Assembly: GCA_002347925.1 (NCBI GenBank)
Contig: DDYL01000108.1
Location: 11,416-44,388 of the forward strand
Direction of reading: 5' to 3'
DNA from: Chloroflexi bacterium UBA2235
Lineage (GTDB): Bacteria; Chloroflexota; UBA11872; UBA12225
DNA length: 32,973 bases
This document shows, in pieces, positions 13,814 through 21,370 of this stretch; position 1 is the first letter of the stretch, and every line of letters starts with the position of its first letter. The position numbers and the translations under genes are program-made. The notes beneath the pieces are model-generated. The model was not told where the DNA came from, ran no database searches, and was given only the letters and a program-made list of their open reading frames with translations.

Positions 13814-14908
13814 ATGGGTGAGACGGGCGACGTTTTCGACGAGCGGTTCAATTTTCGGCTTGAAATTCCCGGCCCAGATGAAGATTTGGCGGACTTGCCG
13901 GACGAGCCCCATGCAGCCAGCCGCAATCGCGGCCGGGGCAGGCGCACGATTGATGGGGAGAGATTGCCGGCTTCTCTCACACTGACCGGCATACCCGTGC
14001 TTCGCCACCCGACATTGGTCTTTGCTTTTGAGGGTTGGAATGACGCGGGTGAGGCCGCATCTACGGCAGCCCGGTTGATCGTCTCCCAACGAGACGGAGA
14101 CCGGTTCGGGTGGGTCGATGCGGAGGAATACTTCGTCTTCACCGAGACGAGACCCATGGTCAGGCCAGCCCGTAAGGGTCGCCGGCGTCAGATCATCTGG
14201 CCGACCGTCGATTTCTTCACGTGTGTCGACCCCTCTGATGCCCCCGAGGCGCGCGACCTGATCGTGGTGCTAGGAACCGAGCCAGACCTGCGTTGGCGCC
14301 AGTTCGCTGACATCGTCCTCGACGTGGCGAGGCGCATTGGCGTTGAACTCGTGGTCGGTCTGGGCTCACTGAATACTGACATTCCCCACACGGTGCCTCC
14401 GCATGTGTCGAAGTCTGCAACGAATCAGGAACGGCACCCATTGTTGCGTCCGCACAAGTTCGTGGCGAGCAAGTACCGCGGCCCGACCGGGATTGTTGGA
14501 GTCCTGACTTCGCGATTTGCGGAACGCAAGTACCCGGTGCTGTCAATCTGGGGGCATGCGCCGCACTACATCTCTGCCAGTCCGAACCCGGTCGTTGCGT
14601 CACGAATGTTGCGGGAACTCGTCCGGATGGTTGAAGTCTCCCTTGATCTCCAGACCATCGATGATGCAGCGACCAGGTTCGGTGACCAGGTTCGCGAAGC
14701 AGTCTCACGCGACCCTGAGGCAATGGAGTACGTCAGAGATCTCGAACGCCAATACCGTGAAGGTCAGGGCGACGATGATGAAGACGATGACGGACCAGCA
14801 GTCGCGGGCGAAGAATTGCCGAGTGGCGCGGCTATGGTCGACGCACTCGAGGAATTCCTTCGCCGCCGTCACCGCCCACCGTCCAGTTCAGGGCCGTCAT
14901 CTACCTGA
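13814..14908 (+). CDS. PAC2 family protein (proteasome-assembly-chaperone-like)
   Basis: A 364-residue cytoplasmic protein of the PAC2 family, common in Actinobacteria and Chloroflexi and of unsettled function. The PAC2 core starts near residue 60 with HPTLVFAFEGWNDAGEAAS. It continues through WPTVDFFTCVDP, a glycine-rich VELVVGLGSLNTDIPHTVPP, GIVGVLTSRFAERKYPVLSI and HAPHYISASPNPVASRML-type segments, then a helical C-terminal region. An acidic stretch (GDDDEDDDG) and a Ser/Pro-rich end follow. ATG 13814 was preferred because the -10 box TATGAT ends at 13803. It stands alone, and no proteasome, Pup or peptidase genes are near. Its biochemical role cannot be stated. Confidence 0.85.
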   Translation: MGETGDVFDERFNFRLEIPGPDEDLADLPDEPHAASRNRGRGRRTIDGERLPASLTLTGIPVLRHPTLVFAFEGWNDAGEAASTAARLIVSQRDGDRFGWVDAEEYFVFTETRPMVRPARKGRRRQIIWPTVDFFTCVDPSDAPEARDLIVVLGTEPDLRWRQFADIVLDVARRIGVELVVGLGSLNTDIPHTVPPHVSKSATNQERHPLLRPHKFVASKYRGPTGIVGVLTSRFAERKYPVLSIWGHAPHYISASPNPVVASRMLRELVRMVEVSLDLQTIDDAATRFGDQVREAVSRDPEAMEYVRDLERQYREGQGDDDEDDDGPAVAGEELPSGAAMVDALEEFLRRRHRPPSSSGPSST

Positions 14909-14937
14909 TTGGCATCGGGCGGCGGTCCGGCGTGAAC

Positions 14938-14973
14938 TTCCTTGCGCATCCCCGCTGCAGGCGCAGGAATTTT
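14938..14973 (+). terminator. Weak terminator candidate after the PAC2 gene
   Basis: TTCCTTGCGC can pair with GCGCAGGAA (one bulged T) across a 13-base loop, followed directly by TTTT. The short U-run makes it weak. Confidence 0.35.
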
Positions 14974-15081
14974 CAGGAAGACGCCGTATCCTGTTGGCCG
15001 GGGTCCGTGCGCTGAAATCGGTGTCACGGTCCTGATTGTCCGACGGGTCATCAACCCGGCCGGCAGGGAGGGTAGACATTC

Positions 15082-15975
15082 ATGGCACGAATCCGTCCAA
15101 CACTGCATGGCTCGCAACTCGGTGGTGGCAATCTCTCGTTCGAAGAAAAGGTCGTTCTTGCGGGTCGGACGGGCTATCCGGCGGTTGACTTCAACCTTGC
15201 CGAAGCGCATGCCTACGGTGACAACGCCAAGGTTCGCCATCTTCTCGATGCAAACGGCGTCGTGCCGGGAACCATCGGTGGTGTTGTTCGCGCAGGCGTC
15301 TTTTCCCCAGAGGAAGAGTTTGCGACTGCGCTCGAACATGTTCACGCGCTCGCCGCGGATGTCGTGGCACTTGGTGGAAGTACCACTGGCGGCGGGATTA
15401 GCCGTTTTGCCGCGATGCCGAAGGCGGAAGCGTGGCCGATTGCGGTTGAGCGTCTCAAGCGAATGGATGCCGCCCTCGATGGCACTGGCGTCCGGATTGG
15501 GCTCGAGTTCCTTGGTTGCCCGGTATACAAGCCGGAAACCATTACCCACTGGACGTCTAGGGGGGAAACACACCCGTTCATCCAGTCCCTCGCAGAAACA
15601 AATGAGATTCTTCACGAGGTGAAGTCGCGGAATGTCGGCATCACACTCGACTCTTACCACTGGTACGGGTCGGATGGAACGATTGCCCAGATCCGTGAGA
15701 CTCCGGGCGCATGGATAACCTTGTTGCACATTAATGATGGGAAGTCTGATGTGGCGAGGCACGACCTCCATGACTTTGACCGGATCATGCCGGGCGAGGG
15801 GAACTTCCCCTTGGCCGATTGGTTGTCAGCGATCAGTCACACGGGTTTCGATGGCTTTGTCGCTCTTGAGGTGCTTGGCCCGCGCATGGCGGGGGTCGCG
15901 CCAGAGGCATACGCCGCTGCGGGTCTCGATTGCCTGCGACCAATTTATGCCAAGGCGGGTCTATCACTGACCTAG
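15082..15975 (+). CDS. TIM-barrel sugar phosphate isomerase/epimerase family protein
   Basis: A 297-residue predicted xylose-isomerase-like TIM barrel (AP-endonuclease family 2 fold) that would isomerise or epimerise a sugar, inosose or hydroxy-acid substrate with a divalent metal. Candidate metal-site residues appear in the expected strand order: the Glu in IGLEFLG, the Asp in ITLDSYHW, the His in LLHINDG, and the Glu in FVALEVLG near the C-terminus. MPGEGNFPLADWL precedes the last strand, as is usual. ATG 15082 has GGGAGGG about 10 bases upstream. A terminator follows, so it is separate from the solute-binding gene downstream. The substrate cannot be assigned; hydroxypyruvate isomerase or inosose/ketose epimerase activity are options. 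Confidence 0.85.
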   Translation: MARIRPTLHGSQLGGGNLSFEEKVVLAGRTGYPAVDFNLAEAHAYGDNAKVRHLLDANGVVPGTIGGVVRAGVFSPEEEFATALEHVHALAADVVALGGSTTGGGISRFAAMPKAEAWPIAVERLKRMDAALDGTGVRIGLEFLGCPVYKPETITHWTSRGETHPFIQSLAETNEILHEVKSRNVGITLDSYHWYGSDGTIAQIRETPGAWITLLHINDGKSDVARHDLHDFDRIMPGEGNFPLADWLSAISHTGFDGFVALEVLGPRMAGVAPEAYAAAGLDCLRPIYAKAGLSLT

Positions 15976-15986
15976 CCGGGCTCGCG

Positions 15987-16026
15987 CTCCGACCGTCAAG
16001 GGCGTTCGTCGGTCGGAGTCTGTTTT
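15987..16026 (+). terminator. Intrinsic terminator after the TIM-barrel gene
   Basis: CTCCGACCG (15987-15995) and CGGTCGGAG (16010-16018) form a perfect 9-bp stem around a 14-base loop. The sequence then reads TCTGTTTT. It lies 12 bases after the stop codon. Confidence 0.7.
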
Positions 16027-16059
16027 GCGGCAGGGAACGCCAATCTGTGGGGGTGGAAC

Positions 16060-17496
16060 ATGGCAGATCAGGAACAGGCAGGTCGCGCTGTCGGTGGGGA
16101 CGACAGCGTGCTTGGTTCGGTGGGTGCGCGCCGGGGCGTCCTGGCGAGTGCGGTAGCAGGCGCGGCCCTGGTGGCGTGCGGTGGCGACACCGCGCCAGCG
16201 GCACCGGCGGCACCAGTCGCCAAGGCAGAACCAACCAAGGCACCGGCGGCGGCAGCACCGACAACCGCACCGGCTCCGACCACGGCCCCAGCGGCACCCG
16301 CGGCGAAGGCGGTTCCAACCGTCATCAGTGCGCAAACCGAACTGCAAGTCTGGCTCAATGACCACGGTCCGGAAGTGCAGAAGTGGTGGGATGACGAATT
16401 GATGCCGGCGTTCAAGAAGGAACAGCCGAACATCAAGGTCGTGGTCAAGTGGGAGAACTGGACCGGGGTCGCCGATCGTCTGAATGCGGTGATGGTTGCT
16501 GGTTCCCTGCCGGACGTGTTCACGGGTGGTGCGGAATGGGTTGGGTCGATGGCCGGCAAGAAGATGGCCCTCGACATCTCGCCGTACGTGAAGGTCTGGG
16601 GCGAGTCGTCCGACTTCACCGAGTCCGCGATGAACGCCACGATGTCCGGTGGCAAGAACTACGGTGTCCCGGTCACTTCCGATGCGCGCGTGCTGGTCTA
16701 CCGGAAGGACCTGTTCCGTGCGGCTGGACTAGATCCCGAGAAGCAGCCGACCTCGTGGGAGGAACTCCTTGACTGGGGACGCCGTCTCACCAAGACCGAG
16801 GGTGACAAGATTTCGGTGTCCGGGTACGGCATGACGACCAACTGGTCTTCGTGGTGCGCGTACATGTACCAGGCCGGCGGCGACTACGTGACCGCCGATG
16901 GCGCCAAGGCCACCGTTGACACGGCGGCGGCTCAGGATTGGGGCCAGTTCATCTGGGACGTCTTCAACAAGTTCAAGCTTGCCGATCCCAAGGGACTGCC
17001 TGGAGCCTTCGAGACAGGTCAACAGGCCATGACCGAGGCGGGTCCGGGCGTTGGTCTCGCAATGCAGAAGAACGGCGGACTAGATAACCTCGGGATTGCC
17101 TCGCCGATCAAGCGCAAGTCGCAGCAGACAGCGGTGTTCACGAACTGGCTTTGCGTTGGCGCCCAGACCAAGGTGCCGGACGCGTCGTGGAAATTCGTTG
17201 AGTTCTACACGCGTGCGGCGAACATGCAGAAATTTCATGAATTGCGCGGTTCACCGCCTCCGCGCAAGGCACTCCAGTCGCAGGCATACGTCAAGGACAA
17301 TCCGGTGTTCCGGCGGTTCGGCGAGATTGCCGGGCAGTACGGACGCGCCTTCACCCCGTCATGCGCGTGGACAGACTTCCGGCAGCAGCTGATCGACTTC
17401 AACAAGGAACTCGCCGAGAAGCAGCGCACGGCCAAGGATGTGCTCCCGGAACTCGGGCGTGACATGGCAAAGGCGCTGGGTGACTGCTCCAAGTAG
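16060..17496 (+). CDS. Extracellular solute-binding lipoprotein (ABC importer family 1)
   Basis: A 478-residue exported ligand-binding protein of the carbohydrate (CUT1-like) type, expected to capture an oligosaccharide, polyol or similar solute. A long N-region leads to ARRGVLASAVAGAALVACGG, which combines a twin-arginine-like pair with a lipobox (LVAC), so it is probably a lipoprotein. A roughly 45-residue Ala/Pro/Thr linker follows, then the binding domain with ELMPAFKKEQPNIKVVVKWE, VAGSLPDVFTGGAEW, GVPVTSDARVLVYRKDLF and SWEELLDWGRRLT. ATG 16060 is preceded by GGGGGTGG. No permease or ATPase gene is adjacent, and a strong terminator ends the unit, so it must use transporter parts encoded elsewhere. 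The ligand is unknown. Confidence 0.9.
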   Translation: MADQEQAGRAVGGDDSVLGSVGARRGVLASAVAGAALVACGGDTAPAAPAAPVAKAEPTKAPAAAAPTTAPAPTTAPAAPAAKAVPTVISAQTELQVWLNDHGPEVQKWWDDELMPAFKKEQPNIKVVVKWENWTGVADRLNAVMVAGSLPDVFTGGAEWVGSMAGKKMALDISPYVKVWGESSDFTESAMNATMSGGKNYGVPVTSDARVLVYRKDLFRAAGLDPEKQPTSWEELLDWGRRLTKTEGDKISVSGYGMTTNWSSWCAYMYQAGGDYVTADGAKATVDTAAAQDWGQFIWDVFNKFKLADPKGLPGAFETGQQAMTEAGPGVGLAMQKNGGLDNLGIASPIKRKSQQTAVFTNWLCVGAQTKVPDASWKFVEFYTRAANMQKFHELRGSPPPRKALQSQAYVKDNPVFRRFGEIAGQYGRAFTPSCAWTDFRQQLIDFNKELAEKQRTAKDVLPELGRDMAKALGDCSK

Positions 17497-17524
17497 CGCC
17501 TTGAAGCCAGCTTGACCCTGTTCT

Positions 17525-17565
17525 GGGTGGCGGACCGGTTGCCGGGCCGCCACCCACTTTTTTTT
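17525..17565 (+). terminator. Strong intrinsic terminator after the solute-binding gene
   Basis: GGGTGGCGG (17525-17533) pairs perfectly with CCGCCACCC (17547-17555), followed by AC and eight T residues (17558-17565). It acts in the plus direction only, because the minus side lacks a T-run. Confidence 0.9.
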
Positions 17566-17584
17566 CGGAGCCGGCCCAGATCTA

Positions 17585-18331
17585 TCAGCGGGTGAAGATG
17601 GTTCCCCGCACGTAGTCGGCATCGGCACTCGCCAGGAATGCCAGCACCTTGGCAACGCCGTCTGGTGAGGCTAGATGGGCACTTGCAAGGGCAGCTTCGG
17701 GGTCGTGGCCGGACGCAATCGCACCGTCACGCACGTTGTCGCGCTTGAGGGGTGTGTCAATCGAACCAGGACAGATTGCGTGGATGCGGATGTTCTGCGG
17801 GGCAAGCCGGGACTCCAGGACCATGACCATGCCGTGGACGGCGGCTTTGCTGGTTCCATAGGCAATTGACGAACTGCCACCCTTGACACCTGCGCCCGAG
17901 GCGATGCACAGGACGACACCACCACCGGTCGACGCGATTTTTGGCGCGCAGTGCTTGACCGTCAGGAAGCTTCCGCGGACATTGACATCCTGCACGCGTT
18001 CGAATGTCTCCAGGGGGAAGTCGTCAAGCGGGACGAATGCCCCTTGCAGGATGCCGGCACAGGTGACTAGACAGTCAACGTGACCGAATGCCGCAACCGC
18101 GCGTTCGGCGAGATTGGCACAAGCCGCCTCATCGGTGACATCGGTCTGGACGAACACCGCTTCGCCCCCGTGCGCGTGAATCGTGGCAAGGGTCTCCGAG
18201 GCATCTGCTTCACGGATGTCAGCAATGACGACGCGGGCTCCGTCGGCAGCGAACTGGATCGCCGTGGCCCCGCCAATGCCGCGGGCTCCACCGGTGATGA
18301 TGGCCACCTTGCCTGAAAGTCGTCCGGTCAC
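17585..18331 (-). CDS. Short-chain dehydrogenase/reductase (SDR)
   Basis: A 248-residue classical SDR predicted to oxidise or reduce a sugar or alcohol carbonyl. The nucleotide-binding motif TGGARGIG is at 13-20, with an acidic D38 after the second strand, favouring NAD over NADP. The catalytic set N117, S145, Y158 and K162 (YGTSK) is complete. The usual NAG motif reads CAG at 91-93, a substitution at the Asn. The start is GTG 18331, with AGGAG about 9 bases upstream; the longer frame to 18385 has no homology. It lies 86 bases downstream of a TIM-barrel isomerase on the same strand, probably in one operon. The substrate is unknown. Confidence 0.88.
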   Translation of the reverse strand: MTGRLSGKVAIITGGARGIGGATAIQFAADGARVVIADIREADASETLATIHAHGGEAVFVQTDVTDEAACANLAERAVAAFGHVDCLVTCAGILQGAFVPLDDFPLETFERVQDVNVRGSFLTVKHCAPKIASTGGGVVLCIASGAGVKGGSSSIAYGTSKAAVHGMVMVLESRLAPQNIRIHAICPGSIDTPLKRDNVRDGAIASGHDPEAALASAHLASPDGVAKVLAFLASADADYVRGTIFTR

Positions 18332-18417
18332 GTGTCGTCTCCTGTTGCACGCTCTTGGGACACATGTCTCCCGAGAGGTGCGCAATCTCTGGTTGTTTCT
18401 CAGTGAGATGGGTTGTC

Positions 18418-19275
18418 CTAAACGACCCAGTGAAGTCCCATGTCATGGACGATGCGGTCGACGGCCTGCTTGGCAGCCGGGATCCGTTCATCCGGGAGGT
18501 GTTCGATCAGCGCAAAGCCGTTCGGCCGGATTGCCTCGTAGGCACGGAAGAACGCCGGGAAGTCAAAAATGCCCTCTGAGGGAGCACATTCCTCCACCTT
18601 GATTGGCATGCCATCACTGACCCGCAGATCTTTCACGTGGGCACAGACGATGTAGTCAGAGAGATGGTGGAAGATGTCGGCAATGAGCGCCGCAGTGTCG
18701 TATGCCAATGGGAAGGTCGAGGCGAAGTTGACCGGATCGCAGTTGTATCGAAGGGCGGGAGATCCGACCGCGTCGATCACTCGCCGGACCCGCGCGGGAG
18801 AATCGAGAGGCGAGATGCTTCCGCACTCAAGACCAATCGTGACCCCCTCGGACGACGCAACCGTGCATACAGCAGCGAGGCTCGCCACGAGTCGGGCCTC
18901 GGTCTCGGCGGTGTGATTGCCCGGATGCGGTCGCCAATCCCCCGTCAAGTTGAGACTGCCGGGACGGATCAACAGGAAGTCTGCATCGAGGACGTGGGCA
19001 CCGACGCACGCGCGCTGGGCCAGTCGGATGCCCTCGGCACGCCGTTCCGGGTCGGCGTGGACGAGAGACGGATACCGTGCGTTCGCCTGGGCCACATGGA
19101 CGCCTGAGTCGGCCAGGACCTGACGTGCGTGCGCGAGGACATCGTTCGAGACCCCATCGGGATCGGGAAGCATGACACTTGCACCTGTGAAGCCTAGGTC
19201 TCGGATGACGGCGGCGTGCGCGGCTGTGATTTGGGCGGGGTCGCCCGGCAGAAGTCCAACTACACCTGATCGCAT
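18418..19275 (-). CDS. TIM-barrel sugar phosphate isomerase/epimerase family protein
   Basis: A 285-residue xylose-isomerase-like TIM barrel. Recognisable strand ends are GVTIGLECGS (metal Glu), LRYNCDPVNFAS (Asp after the strand), YIVCAHVKDLRV (His and Asp) and NGFALIEHLPDE (final Glu). EGIFDFPAFFRAY stands where the family often has a Gly-x-Gly-x-hydrophobic-Asp segment. It begins at ATG 19275. The SDR downstream on the same strand suggests that an isomerase and a dehydrogenase act on the same polyol or sugar acid. It diverges from a second SDR at 19399, giving a compact intergenic region (19276-19398) that could hold both promoters. The reaction is unassigned. Confidence 0.85.
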   Translation of the reverse strand: MRSGVVGLLPGDPAQITAAHAAVIRDLGFTGASVMLPDPDGVSNDVLAHARQVLADSGVHVAQANARYPSLVHADPERRAEGIRLAQRACVGAHVLDADFLLIRPGSLNLTGDWRPHPGNHTAETEARLVASLAAVCTVASSEGVTIGLECGSISPLDSPARVRRVIDAVGSPALRYNCDPVNFASTFPLAYDTAALIADIFHHLSDYIVCAHVKDLRVSDGMPIKVEECAPSEGIFDFPAFFRAYEAIRPNGFALIEHLPDERIPAAKQAVDRIVHDMGLHWVV

Positions 19276-19398
19276 GGCGCGGAGGATATCCGCGGACGTG
19301 GCGTCGCGCCAGAAGGCCGAAATGGGTTTGGTGAGGGGCGGGTGGGATTATCCTGCGGGGTCGTGGCCGGGGGCGGATCACGTGGAAGGTGGCAAGAG

Positions 19399-20151
19399 AT
19401 GGACCTTGGATTACACGGTCGCGTGGCATTGGTGACCGGTGCGGGTGGCGGAATTGGTCAGGCAACGGCACGGTTGCTCGCCGCCGAGGGCGTGGCCGTC
19501 ATTGCGGCCGATATCCGTGCCGAGTTTGCGGACGCGACTGCCCGGATGGTTCGTGACCTTGGTGGCGACGCGCTGGCAGTGCCGGTAGACGTAACCGACG
19601 AGGCAAGTGTGCGGGACGCGGTCGCGGTTGGCGAGTCGTGGCGTGGTTCGATTGACATCGTGGTGAACGCCGCGGGCATCTATCGGGTGGGGCCGTTTGC
19701 CGAGATCACGTTCGCGTCCTGGGATCTGGTTCACGACATCAACCTGCGAGGAACCTTCGCGGTTTGCCAGGCTGTCCTTCCCGGGATGATTTCGCGCCGG
19801 CGAGGCAGCATCGTCAACCTTGCAAGCATTTCCGGCCGGACGAAGGCGACCCTTGCGGCACCAAGTTACGTGGCATCAAAGGCAGGAGTGATTGGGTTGA
19901 CCATGTCCTTGGCGATGCAGACTGCGCCTCACGGTGTGCGCGTCAATGCCGTTGCACCGGGTCCGACGGAGACGGAAATGATCCTCGGCCTCGCGCCAGA
20001 GATGGTCGAAGCGCTCGTCCGAACGATCCCGATCGGACGTCTCGCCACCACCGACGAGGTCGCATCCGCAATTGTGTTCCTCGTGTCTGACCGCTCGGGG
20101 TCAACGACTGGTGAGACCCTGAATATCAACGGTGGCGCCTTCATGATCTGA
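19399..20151 (+). CDS. Short-chain dehydrogenase/reductase (SDR)
   Basis: A 250-residue classical SDR. TGAGGGIG is at 13-20, D38 indicates NAD preference, and NAAG is at 90-93. The catalytic residues are N115, S143, Y157 and K161 (YVASK). It ends with the usual GETLNINGGAFMI, the C-terminal pattern of the FabG/polyol dehydrogenase group. ATG 19399 was chosen over a more upstream frame start at 19342 because the MDLGLHGRVALVTG opening matches that of the SDR at 24069, and GGAAGG lies 10 bases upstream. It is transcribed away from the isomerase/SDR pair at 17585-19275. The substrate is unknown; sugar or polyol oxidation is inferred from its neighbours. Confidence 0.88.
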   Translation: MDLGLHGRVALVTGAGGGIGQATARLLAAEGVAVIAADIRAEFADATARMVRDLGGDALAVPVDVTDEASVRDAVAVGESWRGSIDIVVNAAGIYRVGPFAEITFASWDLVHDINLRGTFAVCQAVLPGMISRRRGSIVNLASISGRTKATLAAPSYVASKAGVIGLTMSLAMQTAPHGVRVNAVAPGPTETEMILGLAPEMVEALVRTIPIGRLATTDEVASAIVFLVSDRSGSTTGETLNINGGAFMI

Positions 20152-20166
20152 GCGTGTGTGGCAGGG

Positions 20167-20964
20167 TCAGTGGTTGCTGGTTCGCCTTGGCCCTTGCAAT
20201 CTGTCGAGGCTGATCCCAAGGATCACGGCGAGGGCCCCCGGTGCGAAGTCCCCAAGGACGAAGAAGAACAGGCCAATGAGCATCACGAGGATGCCGAGGC
20301 ACCGTGCAAGGCTACGTGAGACTGTCAGGGCGGTCTCAAAGCGACCGGTCAGCCTCCAGGTGATCGCTTCAATGACGAAGCCTCCGTCAAGCGGAGGGAC
20401 AGGCAAGAGGTTGATGGCTCCGGCCAGCGCGTTGATGCACGCGGCATCCGTCAGTGCCAAGGCGAACCCGTGAGCGAGGGTCGGGTCGGTCCCGGTGACT
20501 GGCGTGATGGAAAGTGCAGCTGCTTGCCAACCAAGGAAGAGGCGATTTCCCGTTGAAGGGTCAAGCAGGTCTGCCAAGGTCCAGAACACGACCGCAACGA
20601 CCGCGTTGAGTGTTGGACCCGCGAGGGCGGTGAGAGCGACGCCGCGGGGGCCAAGCGCGCGCGCATCGGTTGTCATCGCCCCCCCGGCCAGGGCGAACCT
20701 GAACAGGACTGCACGGGCACCGAGGGCGCGAGCGGCCATGGCGTGCGACGCCTCGTGGCCAACAAGTGACGTGCCGACGAGCAGGGCAGTCAGGACAGCG
20801 GTTGCCCAGACTGCGCTATCTGGCCATTCCGGACGTACCGAAGGTACCCGCTGGATGCCGAGGGCCGCGATGAGGGCCAGGATGGTGATGATCCAGGTCC
20901 AGTGCACCTGGATGCGGAACCTCAACCCACCCCATCTCTTCCGGCGTTGAGACGCTTCGCTCAT
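20167..20964 (-). CDS. Site-2 protease family (M50) zinc metalloprotease
   Basis: A 265-residue polytopic membrane protease predicted to cut within or next to transmembrane segments, for example in anti-sigma factor or membrane-protein turnover. The zinc motif H70-E71-A-S-H74 lies in the second or third hydrophobic segment. The third ligand region reads NLLPVPPLDGG, the N-x2-P-x3-LDG motif typical of the family. Four to six membrane spans are visible and no PDZ domain is present, placing it in the compact SpoIVFB/Rip3-like group; a CBS domain is also absent. The start is ATG 20964. A 26-residue in-frame extension up to 21042 covers the repeat copy and is not family-like. It converges with the SDR with only 15 bases between them. 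Confidence 0.85.
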   Translation of the reverse strand: MSEASQRRKRWGGLRFRIQVHWTWIITILALIAALGIQRVPSVRPEWPDSAVWATAVLTALLVGTSLVGHEASHAMAARALGARAVLFRFALAGGAMTTDARALGPRGVALTALAGPTLNAVVAVVFWTLADLLDPSTGNRLFLGWQAAALSITPVTGTDPTLAHGFALALTDAACINALAGAINLLPVPPLDGGFVIEAITWRLTGRFETALTVSRSLARCLGILVMLIGLFFFVLGDFAPGALAVILGISLDRLQGPRRTSNH

Positions 20965-21370
20965 GGGTGGCCGGCGCGGAGGCTCGGACAAGGTATCAAC
21001 TGGCACCCCATCGCCCCTGATCGCCACACATTTCGCCAGCACGCTTCATCGTCGAACAGTGTAGGTGGAAGCACGGCCGATGGCGTGACATCGTGACGGT
21101 GGGAGGTTCCGGGTGACGTTTGGGTGCGACCCGCGAAACCGGGGTTGCGCCGGTCGTTATCCTCTGCACGTGCGGACCGGTCGTTACGGCGACGCGGGCA
21201 CTGGGAGTGGGTTCCAAGCCTCTTCCGAGAGAGTTGGGGCGGTTGTGTCGCCCGCCCGAACGGGATGGTTTTGTTTCCCGAGTTGCCCAGATAGCGGCCG
21301 GTTGGTAGCGTTCTGTAGCGTGGTATCGAATGATGCGCGGTGATTCGGGTGCGAGTGAGGATTGCGGACG
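20965..21370. other. 406-base divergent intergenic region between the M50 and cupredoxin genes
   Basis: I see no supportable gene here; short frames in this stretch lack motifs and ribosome-binding sites. It contains one dispersed repeat copy (21002-21040). It also has a direct repeat of CCGGTCGTTA at 21150-21159 and 21177-21186, and an imperfect third copy CCGGTTGGTA at 21298-21307. The promoters of both flanking genes should lie here, but no near-consensus -35/-10 pair stands out. Confidence 0.5.
21002..21040 (+). repeat. Dispersed repeat copy upstream of the M50 gene
   Basis: CACCCCATCGCCCCTGATCG (21004-21023) followed by CCACACATTTCGCC matches the intergenic unit at 5452, with identity over the first 18 bases. 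It lies 38 bases upstream of the M50 start codon, on the strand opposite to that gene. Confidence 0.65.

Noticed and set aside
14896..14925. CTACCTGATTGGCATCGGGC at the PAC2 stop as a repeat copy
   Set aside because: It shares only CCTGATTG with the cores, too short to support.
14869..15771. Minus-strand open frame of 300 codons opposite the TIM-barrel gene
   Set aside because: The plus-strand gene has a strong ribosome-binding site and the complete fold pattern; the antisense product shows no domain pattern.
19255..19285. TACACCTGATCGCATGGCG around the isomerase start codon as a repeat copy
   Set aside because: The match to the short core is limited to about 10 bases and includes a start codon context; not distinguishable from chance.
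21113..21343. 76-codon plus-strand open frame in the M50/cupredoxin gap
   Set aside because: No ribosome-binding site, biased Arg/Gly/Ser composition, overlapping alternative frames equally open.
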